NCBI RefSeq assembly: GCF_002368395.1
Contig: NZ_AP018254.1
Location: forward strand, 1 to 64,000
Origin: Calothrix sp. NIES-3974
GTDB lineage: Bacteria; Cyanobacteriota; Cyanobacteriia; Cyanobacteriales; Nostocaceae
Length of the DNA: 64,000 bases
Reading direction: 5' to 3'
The notes under the pieces were generated by a model. It did no database searches. It had not been told where the DNA came from and saw only the letters and a program-made list of their open reading frames with translations. The number at the start of each line of letters is the position of its first letter. Position 1 is the first letter of the stretch. The position numbers and the translations under genes were made by a program. Positions 28,059 through 37,688 of the stretch are shown in pieces.

Positions 28059-31000
28059 TCACTCCTCTTTAGCGGTGGTTTTTGCCTCAACTTGCTGTTG
28101 ACGCAACCGTTTAATTAATTCCTGTTGGGAATTTATTTGGCTCTTTTCTGGCAATGTTTGTAAATTATCTGCCAAATTATCTCCTGGGGGACTTGACAAT
28201 TTTTCTGTTGTTACTTCACCACCGGGAACAGCCTGGAAATTATCTCCCCGCAAACGGTTGATTAATTCACGTTGCGATTCTGGAGCGGATGGGGATATGT
28301 CTTGATTAACCACTGGAGCAGGACGATGGGATTCCGGTTGTAATCCGGTTGATGTATTCTCTGTTTGGGGGGGATTTTGCTTCGGTAAATTCATCAATGA
28401 ATGGTTTTCATTATTACTCGCTTCACTACCGAGATTCCCCTGAATTGCTCCATCCTTAAATGACTCTGAAGTGTTGGATTCAACTTGACTCACGGGTTGA
28501 ACTACCGACTCTTGTTGTTGCCTGGGTACGGGTCTTTGTAAGCCGAATCCACCCAGCAATTCGTTCAACTTCAAGCTGATATTCATATACAGGCCACCCT
28601 GGGAGCGAAAGCCATTGAAATCCCGGTCATCCACACTACCAAAGGCGTACCCCACTCCTACCCGTAAGTCAGGAGTCAAATAATACCCGGTTTCCACTGC
28701 AATCCCATATTCATCATAATTGCCACTGTTGTTAGAAGTTTGACCAATCCAGCGACCTTCCACCGCCAAATCGTTGCGGTATCCCAACTTGTAACTGGCC
28801 CGCAATTGGGCTAAATTCACAGTACCATCAAAGCGATCGCCACCGAAGAAAGTCACCCCGTTACGCAGTGCATACTTACCGTAAAATTCCCAGCGCCAAT
28901 TCGGAGCATAAATCCCTTCTAGGGAGAAGACATTACCCGTGGAGGTGCTACCTGTAAACTGACTTTCGGGGGTCAAATCAAAGTTTTGTCGATATTCGTA
29001 TTTCAACAGGGCATTAAATTTATCGTTGGTCGGGTCTCGATAGGCTAATCCCACCTTCAAGTTAGTGGTGTCACCCAATTCCTGGAACCGCACTCCTGCC
29101 ACATCAATCCCTGCATTCGTCGGTAAAAACACATTCGCTCCACCTGCTTGTTGATAGCGCACCAAAGCTGTTAAAGCAGGCGATAGTTTCCCCGCAGCAG
29201 CTGCACTCACCACCAGATTATCCCCTTCGTCTCCATCCCGGTATTCAAATCTGGCACTGGCTTGGAAGTTAGGATTATCGGTATACTCCAACCCCAGACT
29301 GTACACAGAGCCAGAAAATAGTCCCAGAGAGGATGCGGTTTGACCGACGGCATAGTATTGTTCAAATCGAGGACCTGCCGCAGTGGCATTGAACAGGTTG
29401 CGGAATACATATTCATAACCCACATTCACCCGCAAACCGGGAGCGATCGCCCATTTATGATTCAGTCCGACTGCTCCCTGTCCTTGCAGTCCGTTGTATG
29501 CCGACAGAACGGAATAACGTCCGGTTAAAGCTGTATTTTCACTGAAACGATGGTCAATCAGAGTATCCAAAGTTGTAATTGAATTACCGCGAATCAGTTC
29601 ACTGTCATCGAAGAATTGGTGTGCCAATCGAAACGTCACCCCAGGATAGGCTCGCCAATCTAAGCCGAAGGTGGTGCGGTTGGGATACAGGGGGTCTCGA
29701 CCTCCCAGGTTTAATTCATTTTGGGCTTGAAACAATAGGGATTCTGTCACTGGTACCCGTAACCGTGACACCAATTGACTCGCATCACCACTGAAAGTAT
29801 CGTTAACCCTGTCTTCCCGACTGCGGTTGACGTACTCTAAACCGACTTCCGGTGACCTGTCTCCTGGGCCTAATTTTTGCAATACCCCCACCCGAAATGT
29901 TCGCAACCTGTTGTTCACTGCTTCCCCAGGACGAGCTTGGGGACGGGGGTCAAACAGGTCAACGAAGTCCACTACCCTGCTGGGGGCTGTACCGTAGTTT
30001 TCTTCCTGGTCGTAGCCAAGATTAAATGTGGTAGTCTGGGTGAGACGGGCTGCTAAGGATGCACCATACCGGGTTTGTCCGGGGGCAAAACTATAGGTGG
30101 CATTGTTGGCGAAATTTGGCTCTACGGCGCGATAGTAGCCTTCGGCAAATAAATTATCGTTAAATCGAGCGATCGCTTCTAAACGGTAGGCATTTCCATC
30201 TACCGTTTGTCCCGTTTCTAATTCGTTGCGGGAACGGGCAAATTCTCCGGTAATTTTGGCGTTGTTGCCTAGTGAAAGCAAAAAGTCTGCACCATACAAC
30301 TGGAATTCCCGATCACCTCGATTTTCCTGCAAATAACTACCCGCAACAAACGATTGGGCATCTATCCTAGGAGAGATATTATATTGCAATCTCCCGGCAT
30401 ACAACTGTCCATCTCCCCCCCCTTCATTTTGGTAAGTCACCACAATCCGTCGCACCAAGGTTTTACCAAAGGGATTTAGTTCAGTGGCTTGAGTCGGACG
30501 GCGAAAGAGCAGCGTCCCCCGGTCATAATCAATTTCGTAATCGCGATCGCGGTACAGTGGTATCCGTTCAATTACTGTACCCGGTCGGTTAATTTCTTCA
30601 GTTTCCAAATATACAGTTTCGCTACCAGGTACTAACAACCGTTTGGAAAGGAAATAATTACCGCTTGTACCATTGGGCACAAAGGTATCCCTTTCAAACC
30701 CTTCAATGTTGTTGGCATACATCCCGGTAAATTGCAATGCTCCTAGGTTGTAATTCAACTTCAGTCCATGCAATTGCCGTGATGTCCCGGAAAATAACTG
30801 GGATGGTCGGGAAAATTCCTGGGTATTAAAATCCCCCCACATAATATAATCCGGGTCCGCTCCGGGAATTTTCGGTGTCCGCTCCAATCTGGCATAGAAA
30901 CTATCAATGGAGGGTGTTGTCTGGGTAAAGGTAGAACTATCCCCATACACCGGGTACTGTTGTTCACAAAACTGTAGTGTGCCAAACAGACGATTTCGCC

Positions 31001-32009
31001 CTTCACAATCCTGATTCAAGGGTCGATAGCTGTTGAATGCACCGGTGAATAACCATTCACCCACCGTCCCCGTGGCAAAAACGGATGCTTTCAAATCCAC
31101 CGTTGTCCCATCGTTGATTTTGTCTGGATTGAGGAAATCCCGGAAACTGCCGTAATAATCTGTCCCCCCCGCACCAATTCGCAAATTGATTATCCCCGTG
31201 GCTAGGGAAGGACGCAAATTGGTGACAAATTCCACCTGGGTATAGGCTTCAATCGGATTGTCACCAGTGAGTTTTTCCATCAGGGATGTGTCCGTTTGTT
31301 GGGGGAAGGGTTCATTAGTACCGATACCCGGACGCAGGGGGGATGTGGCCTGATTGCGAACTCGATCTACCGCCGCTCGGATACGCACCTGTTGGGGTTG
31401 GGTATCTGCTTGCAGAGTCACCAAAAATTCCCCATCACGGGCAATCACTTGAAATCCCGGTTGATCCCGGTTCTGGTCTGCACCGATGAATTTTCCCGCA
31501 CTGGTTGTCAGTGTCACCACCACATCTTTGTTAATTGGGTTTCCCTGTTGGTCAGTGATTTCCCCCCGCAGTTGAATTCGCGACCGACCATCGGCTTGAA
31601 CGCGGGGGTCTCCCACTGGAGCAATATCTAACTTCAGGGTTTTCTCCCCAAGGGAATTGCTGGGATTTTCCGGATTGTCCCTATTTTCCCTAGAAGAAGG
31701 AATTACTGGCGTAGGAGAAGTTTCCCCTGGTAATCCATCGCCAATTTGGGCTAATAATTGGGAATCATCCCTTCCCGGTGTCACCAAGGAAAAAGTAGCA
31801 GCAATGGCTTTATCAGCTGATAACAACCTCAACCCAATCATCGATGGCAACGCGATCGCCATCACGGTTGACAATAATCCCCCAGAATGACAGCAACTAA
31901 TTAGCAACTTGACCATAGCTGGGGAAATATCTTTTTTTGTAAAGCCTTGATTTAACAAGCTGATACTTAACTTTTTCAATAATCTCGTTCTTAATTGTGT
32001 TGTTTTCAT
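28059..32009 (-). CDS. Very large outer-membrane beta-barrel protein
   Basis: 1316 residues. An unusually long N-terminal signal region leads into an acidic linker, an Ig/invasin-like domain (about 120-210; RSRIQLRGEITDQQGNPINK), and then about 900 residues of alternating aromatic/polar beta strands (e.g. YYGSFRDFLNPD, RRIVVTYQNEGGG, YGIAVETGYYL) that look like a barrel with more than 20 strands. After the barrel, a Gln/Ser/Asn-rich tail of about 170 residues has two copies of the motif QELI(N/K)RLR. No TonB box or plug domain was recognised, so it is not a standard TonB receptor. ATG overlaps the previous stop (ATGA, 32006-32009). Confidence 0.8.
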   Translation of the reverse strand: MKTTQLRTRLLKKLSISLLNQGFTKKDISPAMVKLLISCCHSGGLLSTVMAIALPSMIGLRLLSADKAIAATFSLVTPGRDDSQLLAQIGDGLPGETSPTPVIPSSRENRDNPENPSNSLGEKTLKLDIAPVGDPRVQADGRSRIQLRGEITDQQGNPINKDVVVTLTTSAGKFIGADQNRDQPGFQVIARDGEFLVTLQADTQPQQVRIRAAVDRVRNQATSPLRPGIGTNEPFPQQTDTSLMEKLTGDNPIEAYTQVEFVTNLRPSLATGIINLRIGAGGTDYYGSFRDFLNPDKINDGTTVDLKASVFATGTVGEWLFTGAFNSYRPLNQDCEGRNRLFGTLQFCEQQYPVYGDSSTFTQTTPSIDSFYARLERTPKIPGADPDYIMWGDFNTQEFSRPSQLFSGTSRQLHGLKLNYNLGALQFTGMYANNIEGFERDTFVPNGTSGNYFLSKRLLVPGSETVYLETEEINRPGTVIERIPLYRDRDYEIDYDRGTLLFRRPTQATELNPFGKTLVRRIVVTYQNEGGGDGQLYAGRLQYNISPRIDAQSFVAGSYLQENRGDREFQLYGADFLLSLGNNAKITGEFARSRNELETGQTVDGNAYRLEAIARFNDNLFAEGYYRAVEPNFANNATYSFAPGQTRYGASLAARLTQTTTFNLGYDQEENYGTAPSRVVDFVDLFDPRPQARPGEAVNNRLRTFRVGVLQKLGPGDRSPEVGLEYVNRSREDRVNDTFSGDASQLVSRLRVPVTESLLFQAQNELNLGGRDPLYPNRTTFGLDWRAYPGVTFRLAHQFFDDSELIRGNSITTLDTLIDHRFSENTALTGRYSVLSAYNGLQGQGAVGLNHKWAIAPGLRVNVGYEYVFRNLFNATAAGPRFEQYYAVGQTASSLGLFSGSVYSLGLEYTDNPNFQASARFEYRDGDEGDNLVVSAAAAGKLSPALTALVRYQQAGGANVFLPTNAGIDVAGVRFQELGDTTNLKVGLAYRDPTNDKFNALLKYEYRQNFDLTPESQFTGSTSTGNVFSLEGIYAPNWRWEFYGKYALRNGVTFFGGDRFDGTVNLAQLRASYKLGYRNDLAVEGRWIGQTSNNSGNYDEYGIAVETGYYLTPDLRVGVGYAFGSVDDRDFNGFRSQGGLYMNISLKLNELLGGFGLQRPVPRQQQESVVQPVSQVESNTSESFKDGAIQGNLGSEASNNENHSLMNLPKQNPPQTENTSTGLQPESHRPAPVVNQDISPSAPESQRELINRLRGDNFQAVPGGEVTTEKLSSPPGDNLADNLQTLPEKSQINSQQELIKRLRQQQVEAKTTAKEE

Positions 32010-32944
32010 CGCTTATCCTCTGAAAACGCTGGCGTAACCGCAAAATTTACCCTGACCATACTTCCTGGTGCAATTCGCACCATTCTTGACTGGCTATTTC
32101 TTTCAATAAAATATTTATTCGGTGCTAACCCATAACCAGGTAGACTGCTCAAGTCCAAGGTGGCTGAACGATACCCAGATACCACATTTGCCAAGGAGAA
32201 CATCCCATTGGCATCGGTGACAATCCGATTGCCATCATCCATATAGATGACTGCATTGGGAACACCTGGTTCATTCCGTTGCTGTTCACCGTCAAAATTT
32301 TTATCTACAAATACCCGTCCAATCAATGTGCCGCAATCGGAGACAATTCCCCTGCGAATCCGTACTAAATGGCTTGCTTGATTACTAGTCAAATCCCCCG
32401 CTCGCGCTTGGGCTAGATTTCTTCCTGTTCCTCGAATCGCATCCGGTGTCACCTCTACCCCGTAATTAATCACCAAGGTCTGATTAGCTGGCAATTCCTC
32501 TGGTGTCGTAATTGTCACCAATCGCCCATCCCCCGAGCGATTCAAACTCACCGCCACACTGCGATCACCAATCCTTCCCCGCAGCGATCGCTCAATCAAG
32601 TTCAATCCCCTTGGCAAACGGTCTGTAACTTGAACATTCCTTGCTGTCACCTGACCCGTATTACGGACAGATATCTGATAAATAACCGTATCCCCCGGTT
32701 CAGCTGCTGCCCGATCCCCTGTTTTAATTACCTGTAGTTCTGCCTGTCCAGCACTGACGCTGGTGGGGTTTGAATCCACAACTCTTCCTTGGGGACCCGG
32801 TGGTAAGTTATCTGCGCCGATTCTACCTATATTACGAATATCCGTCTGGGCACTACTAGGTAAAATTATGGACGTTAAAACAGTTAAAAAAGAAAATGGA
32901 TACAAGAGGTTTTTAGACCTCAATCGTAACAAAATAGATGTCAT
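32006..32944 (-). CDS. Exported DUF11 plus SdrD-B protein
   Basis: About 312 residues from ATG at 32944, giving a proper signal peptide (LLYPFSFLTVLTSIILPSSA). A DUF11 domain follows (AELQVIKTGDRAAAEPGDTV to about 180), then a SdrD B-like domain (GTLIGRVFVDKNFDGEQQRN), a pair typical of surface or cell-wall-linked proteins. The frame continues up to 33049 but that start would bury the signal peptide. First gene of the cluster, translationally coupled to the big barrel, which suggests the two act together at the outer membrane. Confidence 0.82.
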   Translation of the reverse strand: MTSILLRLRSKNLLYPFSFLTVLTSIILPSSAQTDIRNIGRIGADNLPPGPQGRVVDSNPTSVSAGQAELQVIKTGDRAAAEPGDTVIYQISVRNTGQVTARNVQVTDRLPRGLNLIERSLRGRIGDRSVAVSLNRSGDGRLVTITTPEELPANQTLVINYGVEVTPDAIRGTGRNLAQARAGDLTSNQASHLVRIRRGIVSDCGTLIGRVFVDKNFDGEQQRNEPGVPNAVIYMDDGNRIVTDANGMFSLANVVSGYRSATLDLSSLPGYGLAPNKYFIERNSQSRMVRIAPGSMVRVNFAVTPAFSEDKR

Positions 32945-34328
32945 ATCCCTGGCATCAATAAATAACAGAGTTTTAAAATCATTTTCAATCACGCCTAACG
33001 AGGCGAAAATGTTCCCGTTAAGGAAAAATCTATTCACTGATGTAATCAAAGTATTTAAAGTTGAATAATTTGCATATTTCCTGGTTATTCATCTTATTTT
33101 CTCTGGTTAGAGCATATTATCAAACTAATTAACTATTTGCACACCTACAAATTCAAATATTTAGTTAAATAAACTTTTTTGTCTATGATTCAAATCACTA
33201 TCACCCAGATAGGTCGATCAGTACTGAATATTTTGATTTTGAATCAGATTACTTTGAGTTGAAAATACCTAATAAGCCCACCCCTACTAGATAGTAGGAG
33301 TCAGCATGTCCAGCTAATTTACCCAAGCTTTTTAGATAATTAGGTTGATTTCCGCCAACTTACATCAAAATTGCGTTAATTCATTAAACTGAGTAGTTTT
33401 ATGATAAAAATTGCCGACGACAACCCATTGACAGCCCGATTTTGACTTCTGTATTTCTCAACAAAAATCAACAACAAAGCTCTCAACAAAGACCTCTGCC
33501 TTATCTACATTTTTATTAAATGTCTGATACCAAACAAGTCAAAAAACACCTATGGAAAGTTTATTTTTCCTGGTTTCATATCCATCTGAAAACACTAGCG
33601 AACCACACAAATCTAAATTTACGAAGTTAATTCATAAACCACTGAACTCTATTGTGCTCCGAGTGCATCTTTATTAGGAATTACCTAACCGACATATCAA
33701 CTTGTTGACGGCTGTACCTTTAGTCCTAGTTCGGAATCTGATTTTAATTCTAGGTCACTTAATCTTACGCTTGATTAATTCCTAAACAGACTATCATCGC
33801 CATATAGTTATCCGATGATAATCTACTTAGCTTGGCGCTTCTATTCAAGTGGGCAACACTTAAGTAATATTACCCAGATTTGCTAGAAATGCAAACAGGA
33901 GAGTATTCATGTCTTTTTATACTCAACAAGTTCGTGTTTTCTACATGATAACTTGAGAAAAATTTCATTTAGAGCTTGTAAAAAAAATACTATTTTTTCA
34001 TCAAAATTTATATAATTTACTGAAAAATAAACCTAATTGCAAAGATATTGACTAGGGTAAAAGTATAAAAAAGCATTATACATAGCCAAGTATTATCAGT
34101 AGCTAATTACCCTACACATGACAAACAGTTATTTTTAACACATTTTTCTTTCGTGAGAGATATTGTGGACAATTTAGAAACTGTACGTAAACATAAATTC
34201 TCGGTTACTACAAAACAGACAAAATTCGCTCTCTGAGACTGAAAACTAGTATTCTTAACAAAATCTGAAGAAATTTTTTATACGTAGGATGTAACGCAAA
34301 AGCATCCCAGAAATAGATAGGAACAAGC
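32945..34328. other. Long non-coding leader of the surface-protein cluster
   Basis: About 1.4 kb of AT-rich sequence with no credible gene. It should contain the promoter and leader of the minus-strand cluster. A TTTCCGCCAACTTACATC segment near 33348 resembles the right end of the small insertion at 45263-45455. Confidence 0.45.
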
Positions 34329-34399
34329 GCTCCTAATATTAGGTAATATTTTGGAGCAATAAGTAACCCTAAAAACAAAGAAATACTCTGTTTCTAGGG
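34329..34399. other. Two adjacent hairpins
   Basis: 34329-34357: GCTCC plus AATATT pair with AATATT plus GGAGC across a 4-base loop. 34367-34399: CCCTAAAAACA pairs with TGTTTCTAGGG. They lie right beside the dispersed repeat starting at 34400. Structured RNA or element ends are both possible. Confidence 0.6.
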
Positions 34400-34639
34400 C
34401 AATACAGTTCAGTTAGACTTCAAAGCCTGATTATTGGGTAGGTTAGGTTGAAGAATGTAGAGGCAGAGCCGAGGCTGTGTACCTTGTGCCTTTTTTGGGG
34501 TGGCAAATTCATGCACAAACCGTGACCACAAACTTGTTCCAATACTGCGGCTGTTGATACATATAGGGAAACTCTGCTTCCTGATTTGAGGCAGTAGCCC
34601 TCGTGGAATACGTCCCCATGCGGAGCATCGGGACGAGAT
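34400..34639. repeat. Dispersed repeat, copy 1 (uninterrupted)
   Basis: About 240 bp shared with 45095-45622. It runs from CAATACAGTTCAGTTA through AAGCCTGATTATTGGGTAGG and a TGTGCCTTTTTTGGGG block to a hairpin (CGTCCCCATGC / GCATCGGGACG) ending ACGAGAT. Copy 1 lacks both insertions found in copy 2. Open frames on its reverse strand are shared by the two copies but contain no recognised protein. Confidence 0.88.
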
Positions 34640-34862
34640 CATCACAAAAACTGTGTGAACTTATGGGTAAATTTCCACAAAATCAACAGTCTATGCAAAA
34701 CCTCAACCCAACCTACGGTTATCTTTAATACCAAGCGTATTGGTTTCTAGGGTCTTTATCAACTTCACGGTTGATTTTAGTCAGGTATGCAATCGTCGCA
34801 ACCCGCGATTCATCCCTACCTTGCTTCGCGTTTATGCATGGACTTTCGCGTTCTGTTAACCC

Positions 34863-35507
34863 TTAATAGGTATCATCATACTCAGGAGTTTCAATCCGTC
34901 GAGCCTCATTGCGGGGAGGGAGAAATTCCGAACGTCGAGTTGTTGGCACTAGGGGTGAACTGGGACCATTGTATGGATGGATTACCTGGACTGTACGTAC
35001 TGGACGGGATGACTTCTGGGAAAACAACGCAGAAACACCAGCAGCCACGATTCCACCACTGACCGTTAAAGCAATTCCACCGACACCCCAAACAATTCCC
35101 GAAGACCACCAAGGTTGGTTCTGTTGCAACTGAGCTGCTTGCTGCTGATTCTGATTTTGAATTGCGCTCAGTTGTTGCTGATTGTTGAAAGCCTGTAACT
35201 GAAATTGCAATTGTTGATTTTCTGTCTTGAGACGTTCGTTTTCTCTTTGGAATGTCTCAAGTTGCATTTTCATCCGTTCGTTATCAACTCGCAATTGGTC
35301 ACTACCTGGAGGGAGTACACCCGGATTTGGTACCGGTTGTCCCATTCCATAGGGTGCAGGTTGATTCAAATAGGGTTGGGTGACTACGGGTGTCTGGATT
35401 TGTGGCATAAAACCCGTTGGAACCGGATTATTCGTACCCTTTAGCAGCAGTAATGCAGCCAATCCAGCCACTGCAACTCCACCGATAAACGCCATGCTCT
35501 CACTCAT
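34863..35507 (-). CDS. Membrane protein with central coiled coil
   Basis: About 214 residues from ATG at 35507, which has an excellent ribosome site (GGAGGTAAGG). Order: an N-terminal membrane helix (FIGGVAVAGLAALLLL), a Pro/Gln-rich spacer, a long coiled coil (about 75-135, with RENERLKTENQQLQFQLQ), a second hydrophobic helix (GIVWGVGGIALTVSGG), and a basic then acidic tail. I do not recognise a family. A hairpin topology with both tails on one side of the membrane is plausible. It stands alone between a repeat region and trpA. Confidence 0.7.
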   Translation of the reverse strand: MSESMAFIGGVAVAGLAALLLLKGTNNPVPTGFMPQIQTPVVTQPYLNQPAPYGMGQPVPNPGVLPPGSDQLRVDNERMKMQLETFQRENERLKTENQQLQFQLQAFNNQQQLSAIQNQNQQQAAQLQQNQPWWSSGIVWGVGGIALTVSGGIVAAGVSALFSQKSSRPVRTVQVIHPYNGPSSPLVPTTRRSEFLPPRNEARRIETPEYDDTY

Positions 35508-35826
35508 CGCCCTTACCTCCAACTAGGATTTGCGCTCCATACTCCAATAATATTTGCCACACTCTCACACTCATAATTAATATCGCCTTAGAGTTATTTA
35601 GTTATATTACTTTACATAGATAATTTGCCATTCGAGCGAAATGGATTTGCGCTTTATATATTCAAGACGATATCTGTGAAAATGTCTACCTAGAAAGGTG
35701 AGAAATATTGCAGTATTTATACTTTTTTTTATCTTTCTTCCGAGGATTTGCGGGTAAAACTAAGCATTATCACCCGGATACGAGGCTGGAGTCCAATTGC
35801 AATATTTTGTAACTGGAAATCGGGAG
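35508..35826. other. Intergenic region, trpA 3' side
   Basis: No gene or strong structure seen in these 319 bp. Confidence 0.4.
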
Positions 35827-36630
35827 TTAGTTAACGTTGGCAATCGCGTATTTGAGGGAGCGGCAGAACTCGCCAATGGCAGCTAATCCGGCGCTAGGTT
35901 CGGTGGTTGCTAATCGATTGACAATGGCACTACCGACGATTACCCCATCCGCCCCCCAATCACGTAATTGTCGGGCTTGTTCTGGGTTGGAAACACCGAA
36001 ACCCACACCGATGGGCTTATCAGTATGATTACGAATTTGTTTAATTAAATCAGATACTCGTGTTTCCGTTTGCGATCGCATTCCCGTTACACCTGTAACG
36101 CTGACAAGATAAATAAAGCCGGAGGATGCTTGGGCAATGGCGGCAATTCGTTCCGGGGAGCTAGTGGGAGCGACAAGAAGAGTGAGATCGATACCACATG
36201 CGATCGCGGGCTCTAGGACGCTATGGGCTTCTTCCAGGGGTAGATCAGGGACAATTAAACCGGACACCCCAGATTGAGCTAGTTGGGATAAAAACTTTTC
36301 AATTCCGCGATTGAGAATTGGGTTGTAATAGGAAAAGGCAATTATCGGAGCATTCAGGGAAGGAATTGTTGCTGCGAGCATTTCCAAAACCCGATCAAGG
36401 GTGACACCCCGTTGTAAAGCACGAGTGGCCGCAGCTTGAATCACGGGGCCATCCGCAAGCGGGTCAGAATAGGGAATTCCCAATTCAATTAGATCGGCCC
36501 CATTTTGATCAAGTACCTTTAGAGCAGTAGCGGTGGTTTCCAAATCTGGATCACCTGCTGTAATAAAGGGAATTAGGGCACATTCTTGCTTTTGTGCTAA
36601 GGATTGAAAACATTTAGAAATCGCACTCAT
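35827..36630 (-). CDS. trpA: Tryptophan synthase alpha subunit
   Basis: 267 residues; cleaves indole-3-glycerol phosphate to indole, which passes to TrpB. Catalytic Glu lies in [20 protein letters not shown] (with Asp of SDPLADG), and substrate-binding loops [21 protein letters not shown] and [10 protein letters not shown] are all present. It is last in the order ndhL, DUF3007 gene, trpA on the minus strand, an arrangement I recall as conserved in cyanobacteria. The other trp genes are not here except trpE, 17 kb away. Confidence 0.97.
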   Translation of the reverse strand: MSAISKCFQSLAQKQECALIPFITAGDPDLETTATALKVLDQNGADLIELGIPYSDPLADGPVIQAAATRALQRGVTLDRVLEMLAATIPSLNAPIIAFSYYNPILNRGIEKFLSQLAQSGVSGLIVPDLPLEEAHSVLEPAIACGIDLTLLVAPTSSPERIAAIAQASSGFIYLVSVTGVTGMRSQTETRVSDLIKQIRNHTDKPIGVGFGVSNPEQARQLRDWGADGVIVGSAIVNRLATTEPSAGLAAIGEFCRSLKYAIANVN

Positions 36631-36733
36631 GCGGGTTTTGAATCTCAGATTTTAGATTTTGCGGCAATAGTAATACATCATCATCTCACAATTAATGCCT
36701 TCCTTTGTCCTCCGATTCCCAATTCCTATCGCC

Positions 36734-37036
36734 TTAATTATTTTCTGCTTCAATCTCCGCTTGCAGTCGTGCAATTTCCTCCGGAGACATTTGCTCCAGC
36801 TGCTTAGTTAAAAATTCCTCTTCATAGCGTTGACGTTGTTCATGGTAGGTCATTTTATTCCCCACTGCTCGCAAAACGTAGGTCAACAACCAACCAATTA
36901 AACCGAGAACCAGCAAAAACTGACTCCAAATACCAGCTTGCTGGCTATCAAAACCAACTCCTTGGAAGATAATATATATTAGCCCTCCGGCGGCAAAAAC
37001 GCCAAAGACAATCAGGAGTGCGTCGATGCGTCGCAT
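36734..37036 (-). CDS. DUF3007 membrane protein
   Basis: A 100-residue protein with two membrane helices (ALLIVFGVFAAGGLIYIIF and FLLVLGLIGWLLTYVLRAV) and a highly charged C-terminal coiled coil (RQRYEEEFLTKQLEQMSPEE). It matches the cyanobacterial/plastid DUF3007 family, whose role is not established. It sits 40 bp after ndhL and 103 bp before trpA; the tie with ndhL suggests a thylakoid role, which is inference. Confidence 0.88.
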   Translation of the reverse strand: MRRIDALLIVFGVFAAGGLIYIIFQGVGFDSQQAGIWSQFLLVLGLIGWLLTYVLRAVGNKMTYHEQRQRYEEEFLTKQLEQMSPEEIARLQAEIEAENN

Positions 37037-37076
37037 GGAAGTGATAAATAACTGTGTAATGTGAACTTAGACTAGT

Positions 37077-37334
37077 TTAAGCTTCAATGCGTCTTCTGCG
37101 GGGGCGAAAATTGATGATTGGCGATAAAACCAATAAACCAGGGAAAAAGAAAAAGACTAAAAAGTACATAAATAACCGCTCTACCGAACTTGCTGAGTAC
37201 CAGCGAAGATTCAAGTAGTTAATTACCAAAATTGGCATCACTAGTAAATATGCTCCCGCTAACCCCAAGTACAACAAGGGAACAATCATCGTCGCATCCA
37301 GCTTTGTGAGGTCAAGCTTTGTCATGTCAGGCAT
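37077..37334 (-). CDS. ndhL: NAD(P)H-quinone oxidoreductase subunit L
   Basis: An 85-residue subunit of the cyanobacterial NDH-1 complex (respiration and cyclic electron flow). Two membrane helices are clear ([20 protein letters not shown] and [19 protein letters not shown]) with the basic end RPRRRR. ATG at 37334 has AGAGAAG upstream; the frame extends much further but that part is non-coding in character. First gene of the ndhL-DUF3007-trpA run. Confidence 0.92.
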   Translation of the reverse strand: MPDMTKLDLTKLDATMIVPLLYLGLAGAYLLVMPILVINYLNLRWYSASSVERLFMYFLVFFFFPGLLVLSPIINFRPRRRRIEA

Positions 37335-37688
37335 TGTTTCTTCTCTCAACAAAACAACAAAATGTATTGGCTCAATTCCCATCATAGGCTGAACACCGTA
37401 TTCAGGGAAGTAGTACCGATTGCATATCATCGTAGCTGTAGATAGAGGGATTAGGGAACAGAGAACAGGGAATAGGCTACGTATTACATGCACCAGAACT
37501 TCTGAAAGTAAATTTTCCTACTACCGACTCACCACTCCCTACTCCCAATTTTCCCAGGGAGAGAGCGCGAAAATTGGGGAAAAAAAAATTTTTGAAAAAA
37601 TGTTGGACAAAATACGTAATTGATGCTCAAATAGATAGGGGGTAATTTTCACCCCAAATTAGAAAACAGTAAAATCCCAACTTAGTTT
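37335..37688. other. Intergenic region before the split tRNA gene
   Basis: No gene seen. It includes a degenerate GGGAACAGAGAACAGGGAATAGG tract near 37451-37472 (in blocks of about 7 bp) and promoter space for ndhL and the tRNA gene. Confidence 0.45.

Noticed and set aside
28059-32009. TonB-dependent receptor label for the large barrel
   Set aside because: No TonB box or plug domain was visible; an Ig-like domain occupies the N-terminal part, so only 'outer-membrane barrel' is supported.
34409-34645. Reverse-strand frame of 78 codons, similar to one at 45436-45663
   Set aside because: The similarity follows from the dispersed repeat in DNA; the frames contain hairpin arms, have no ribosome site, and copy 2 is broken by an insertion.
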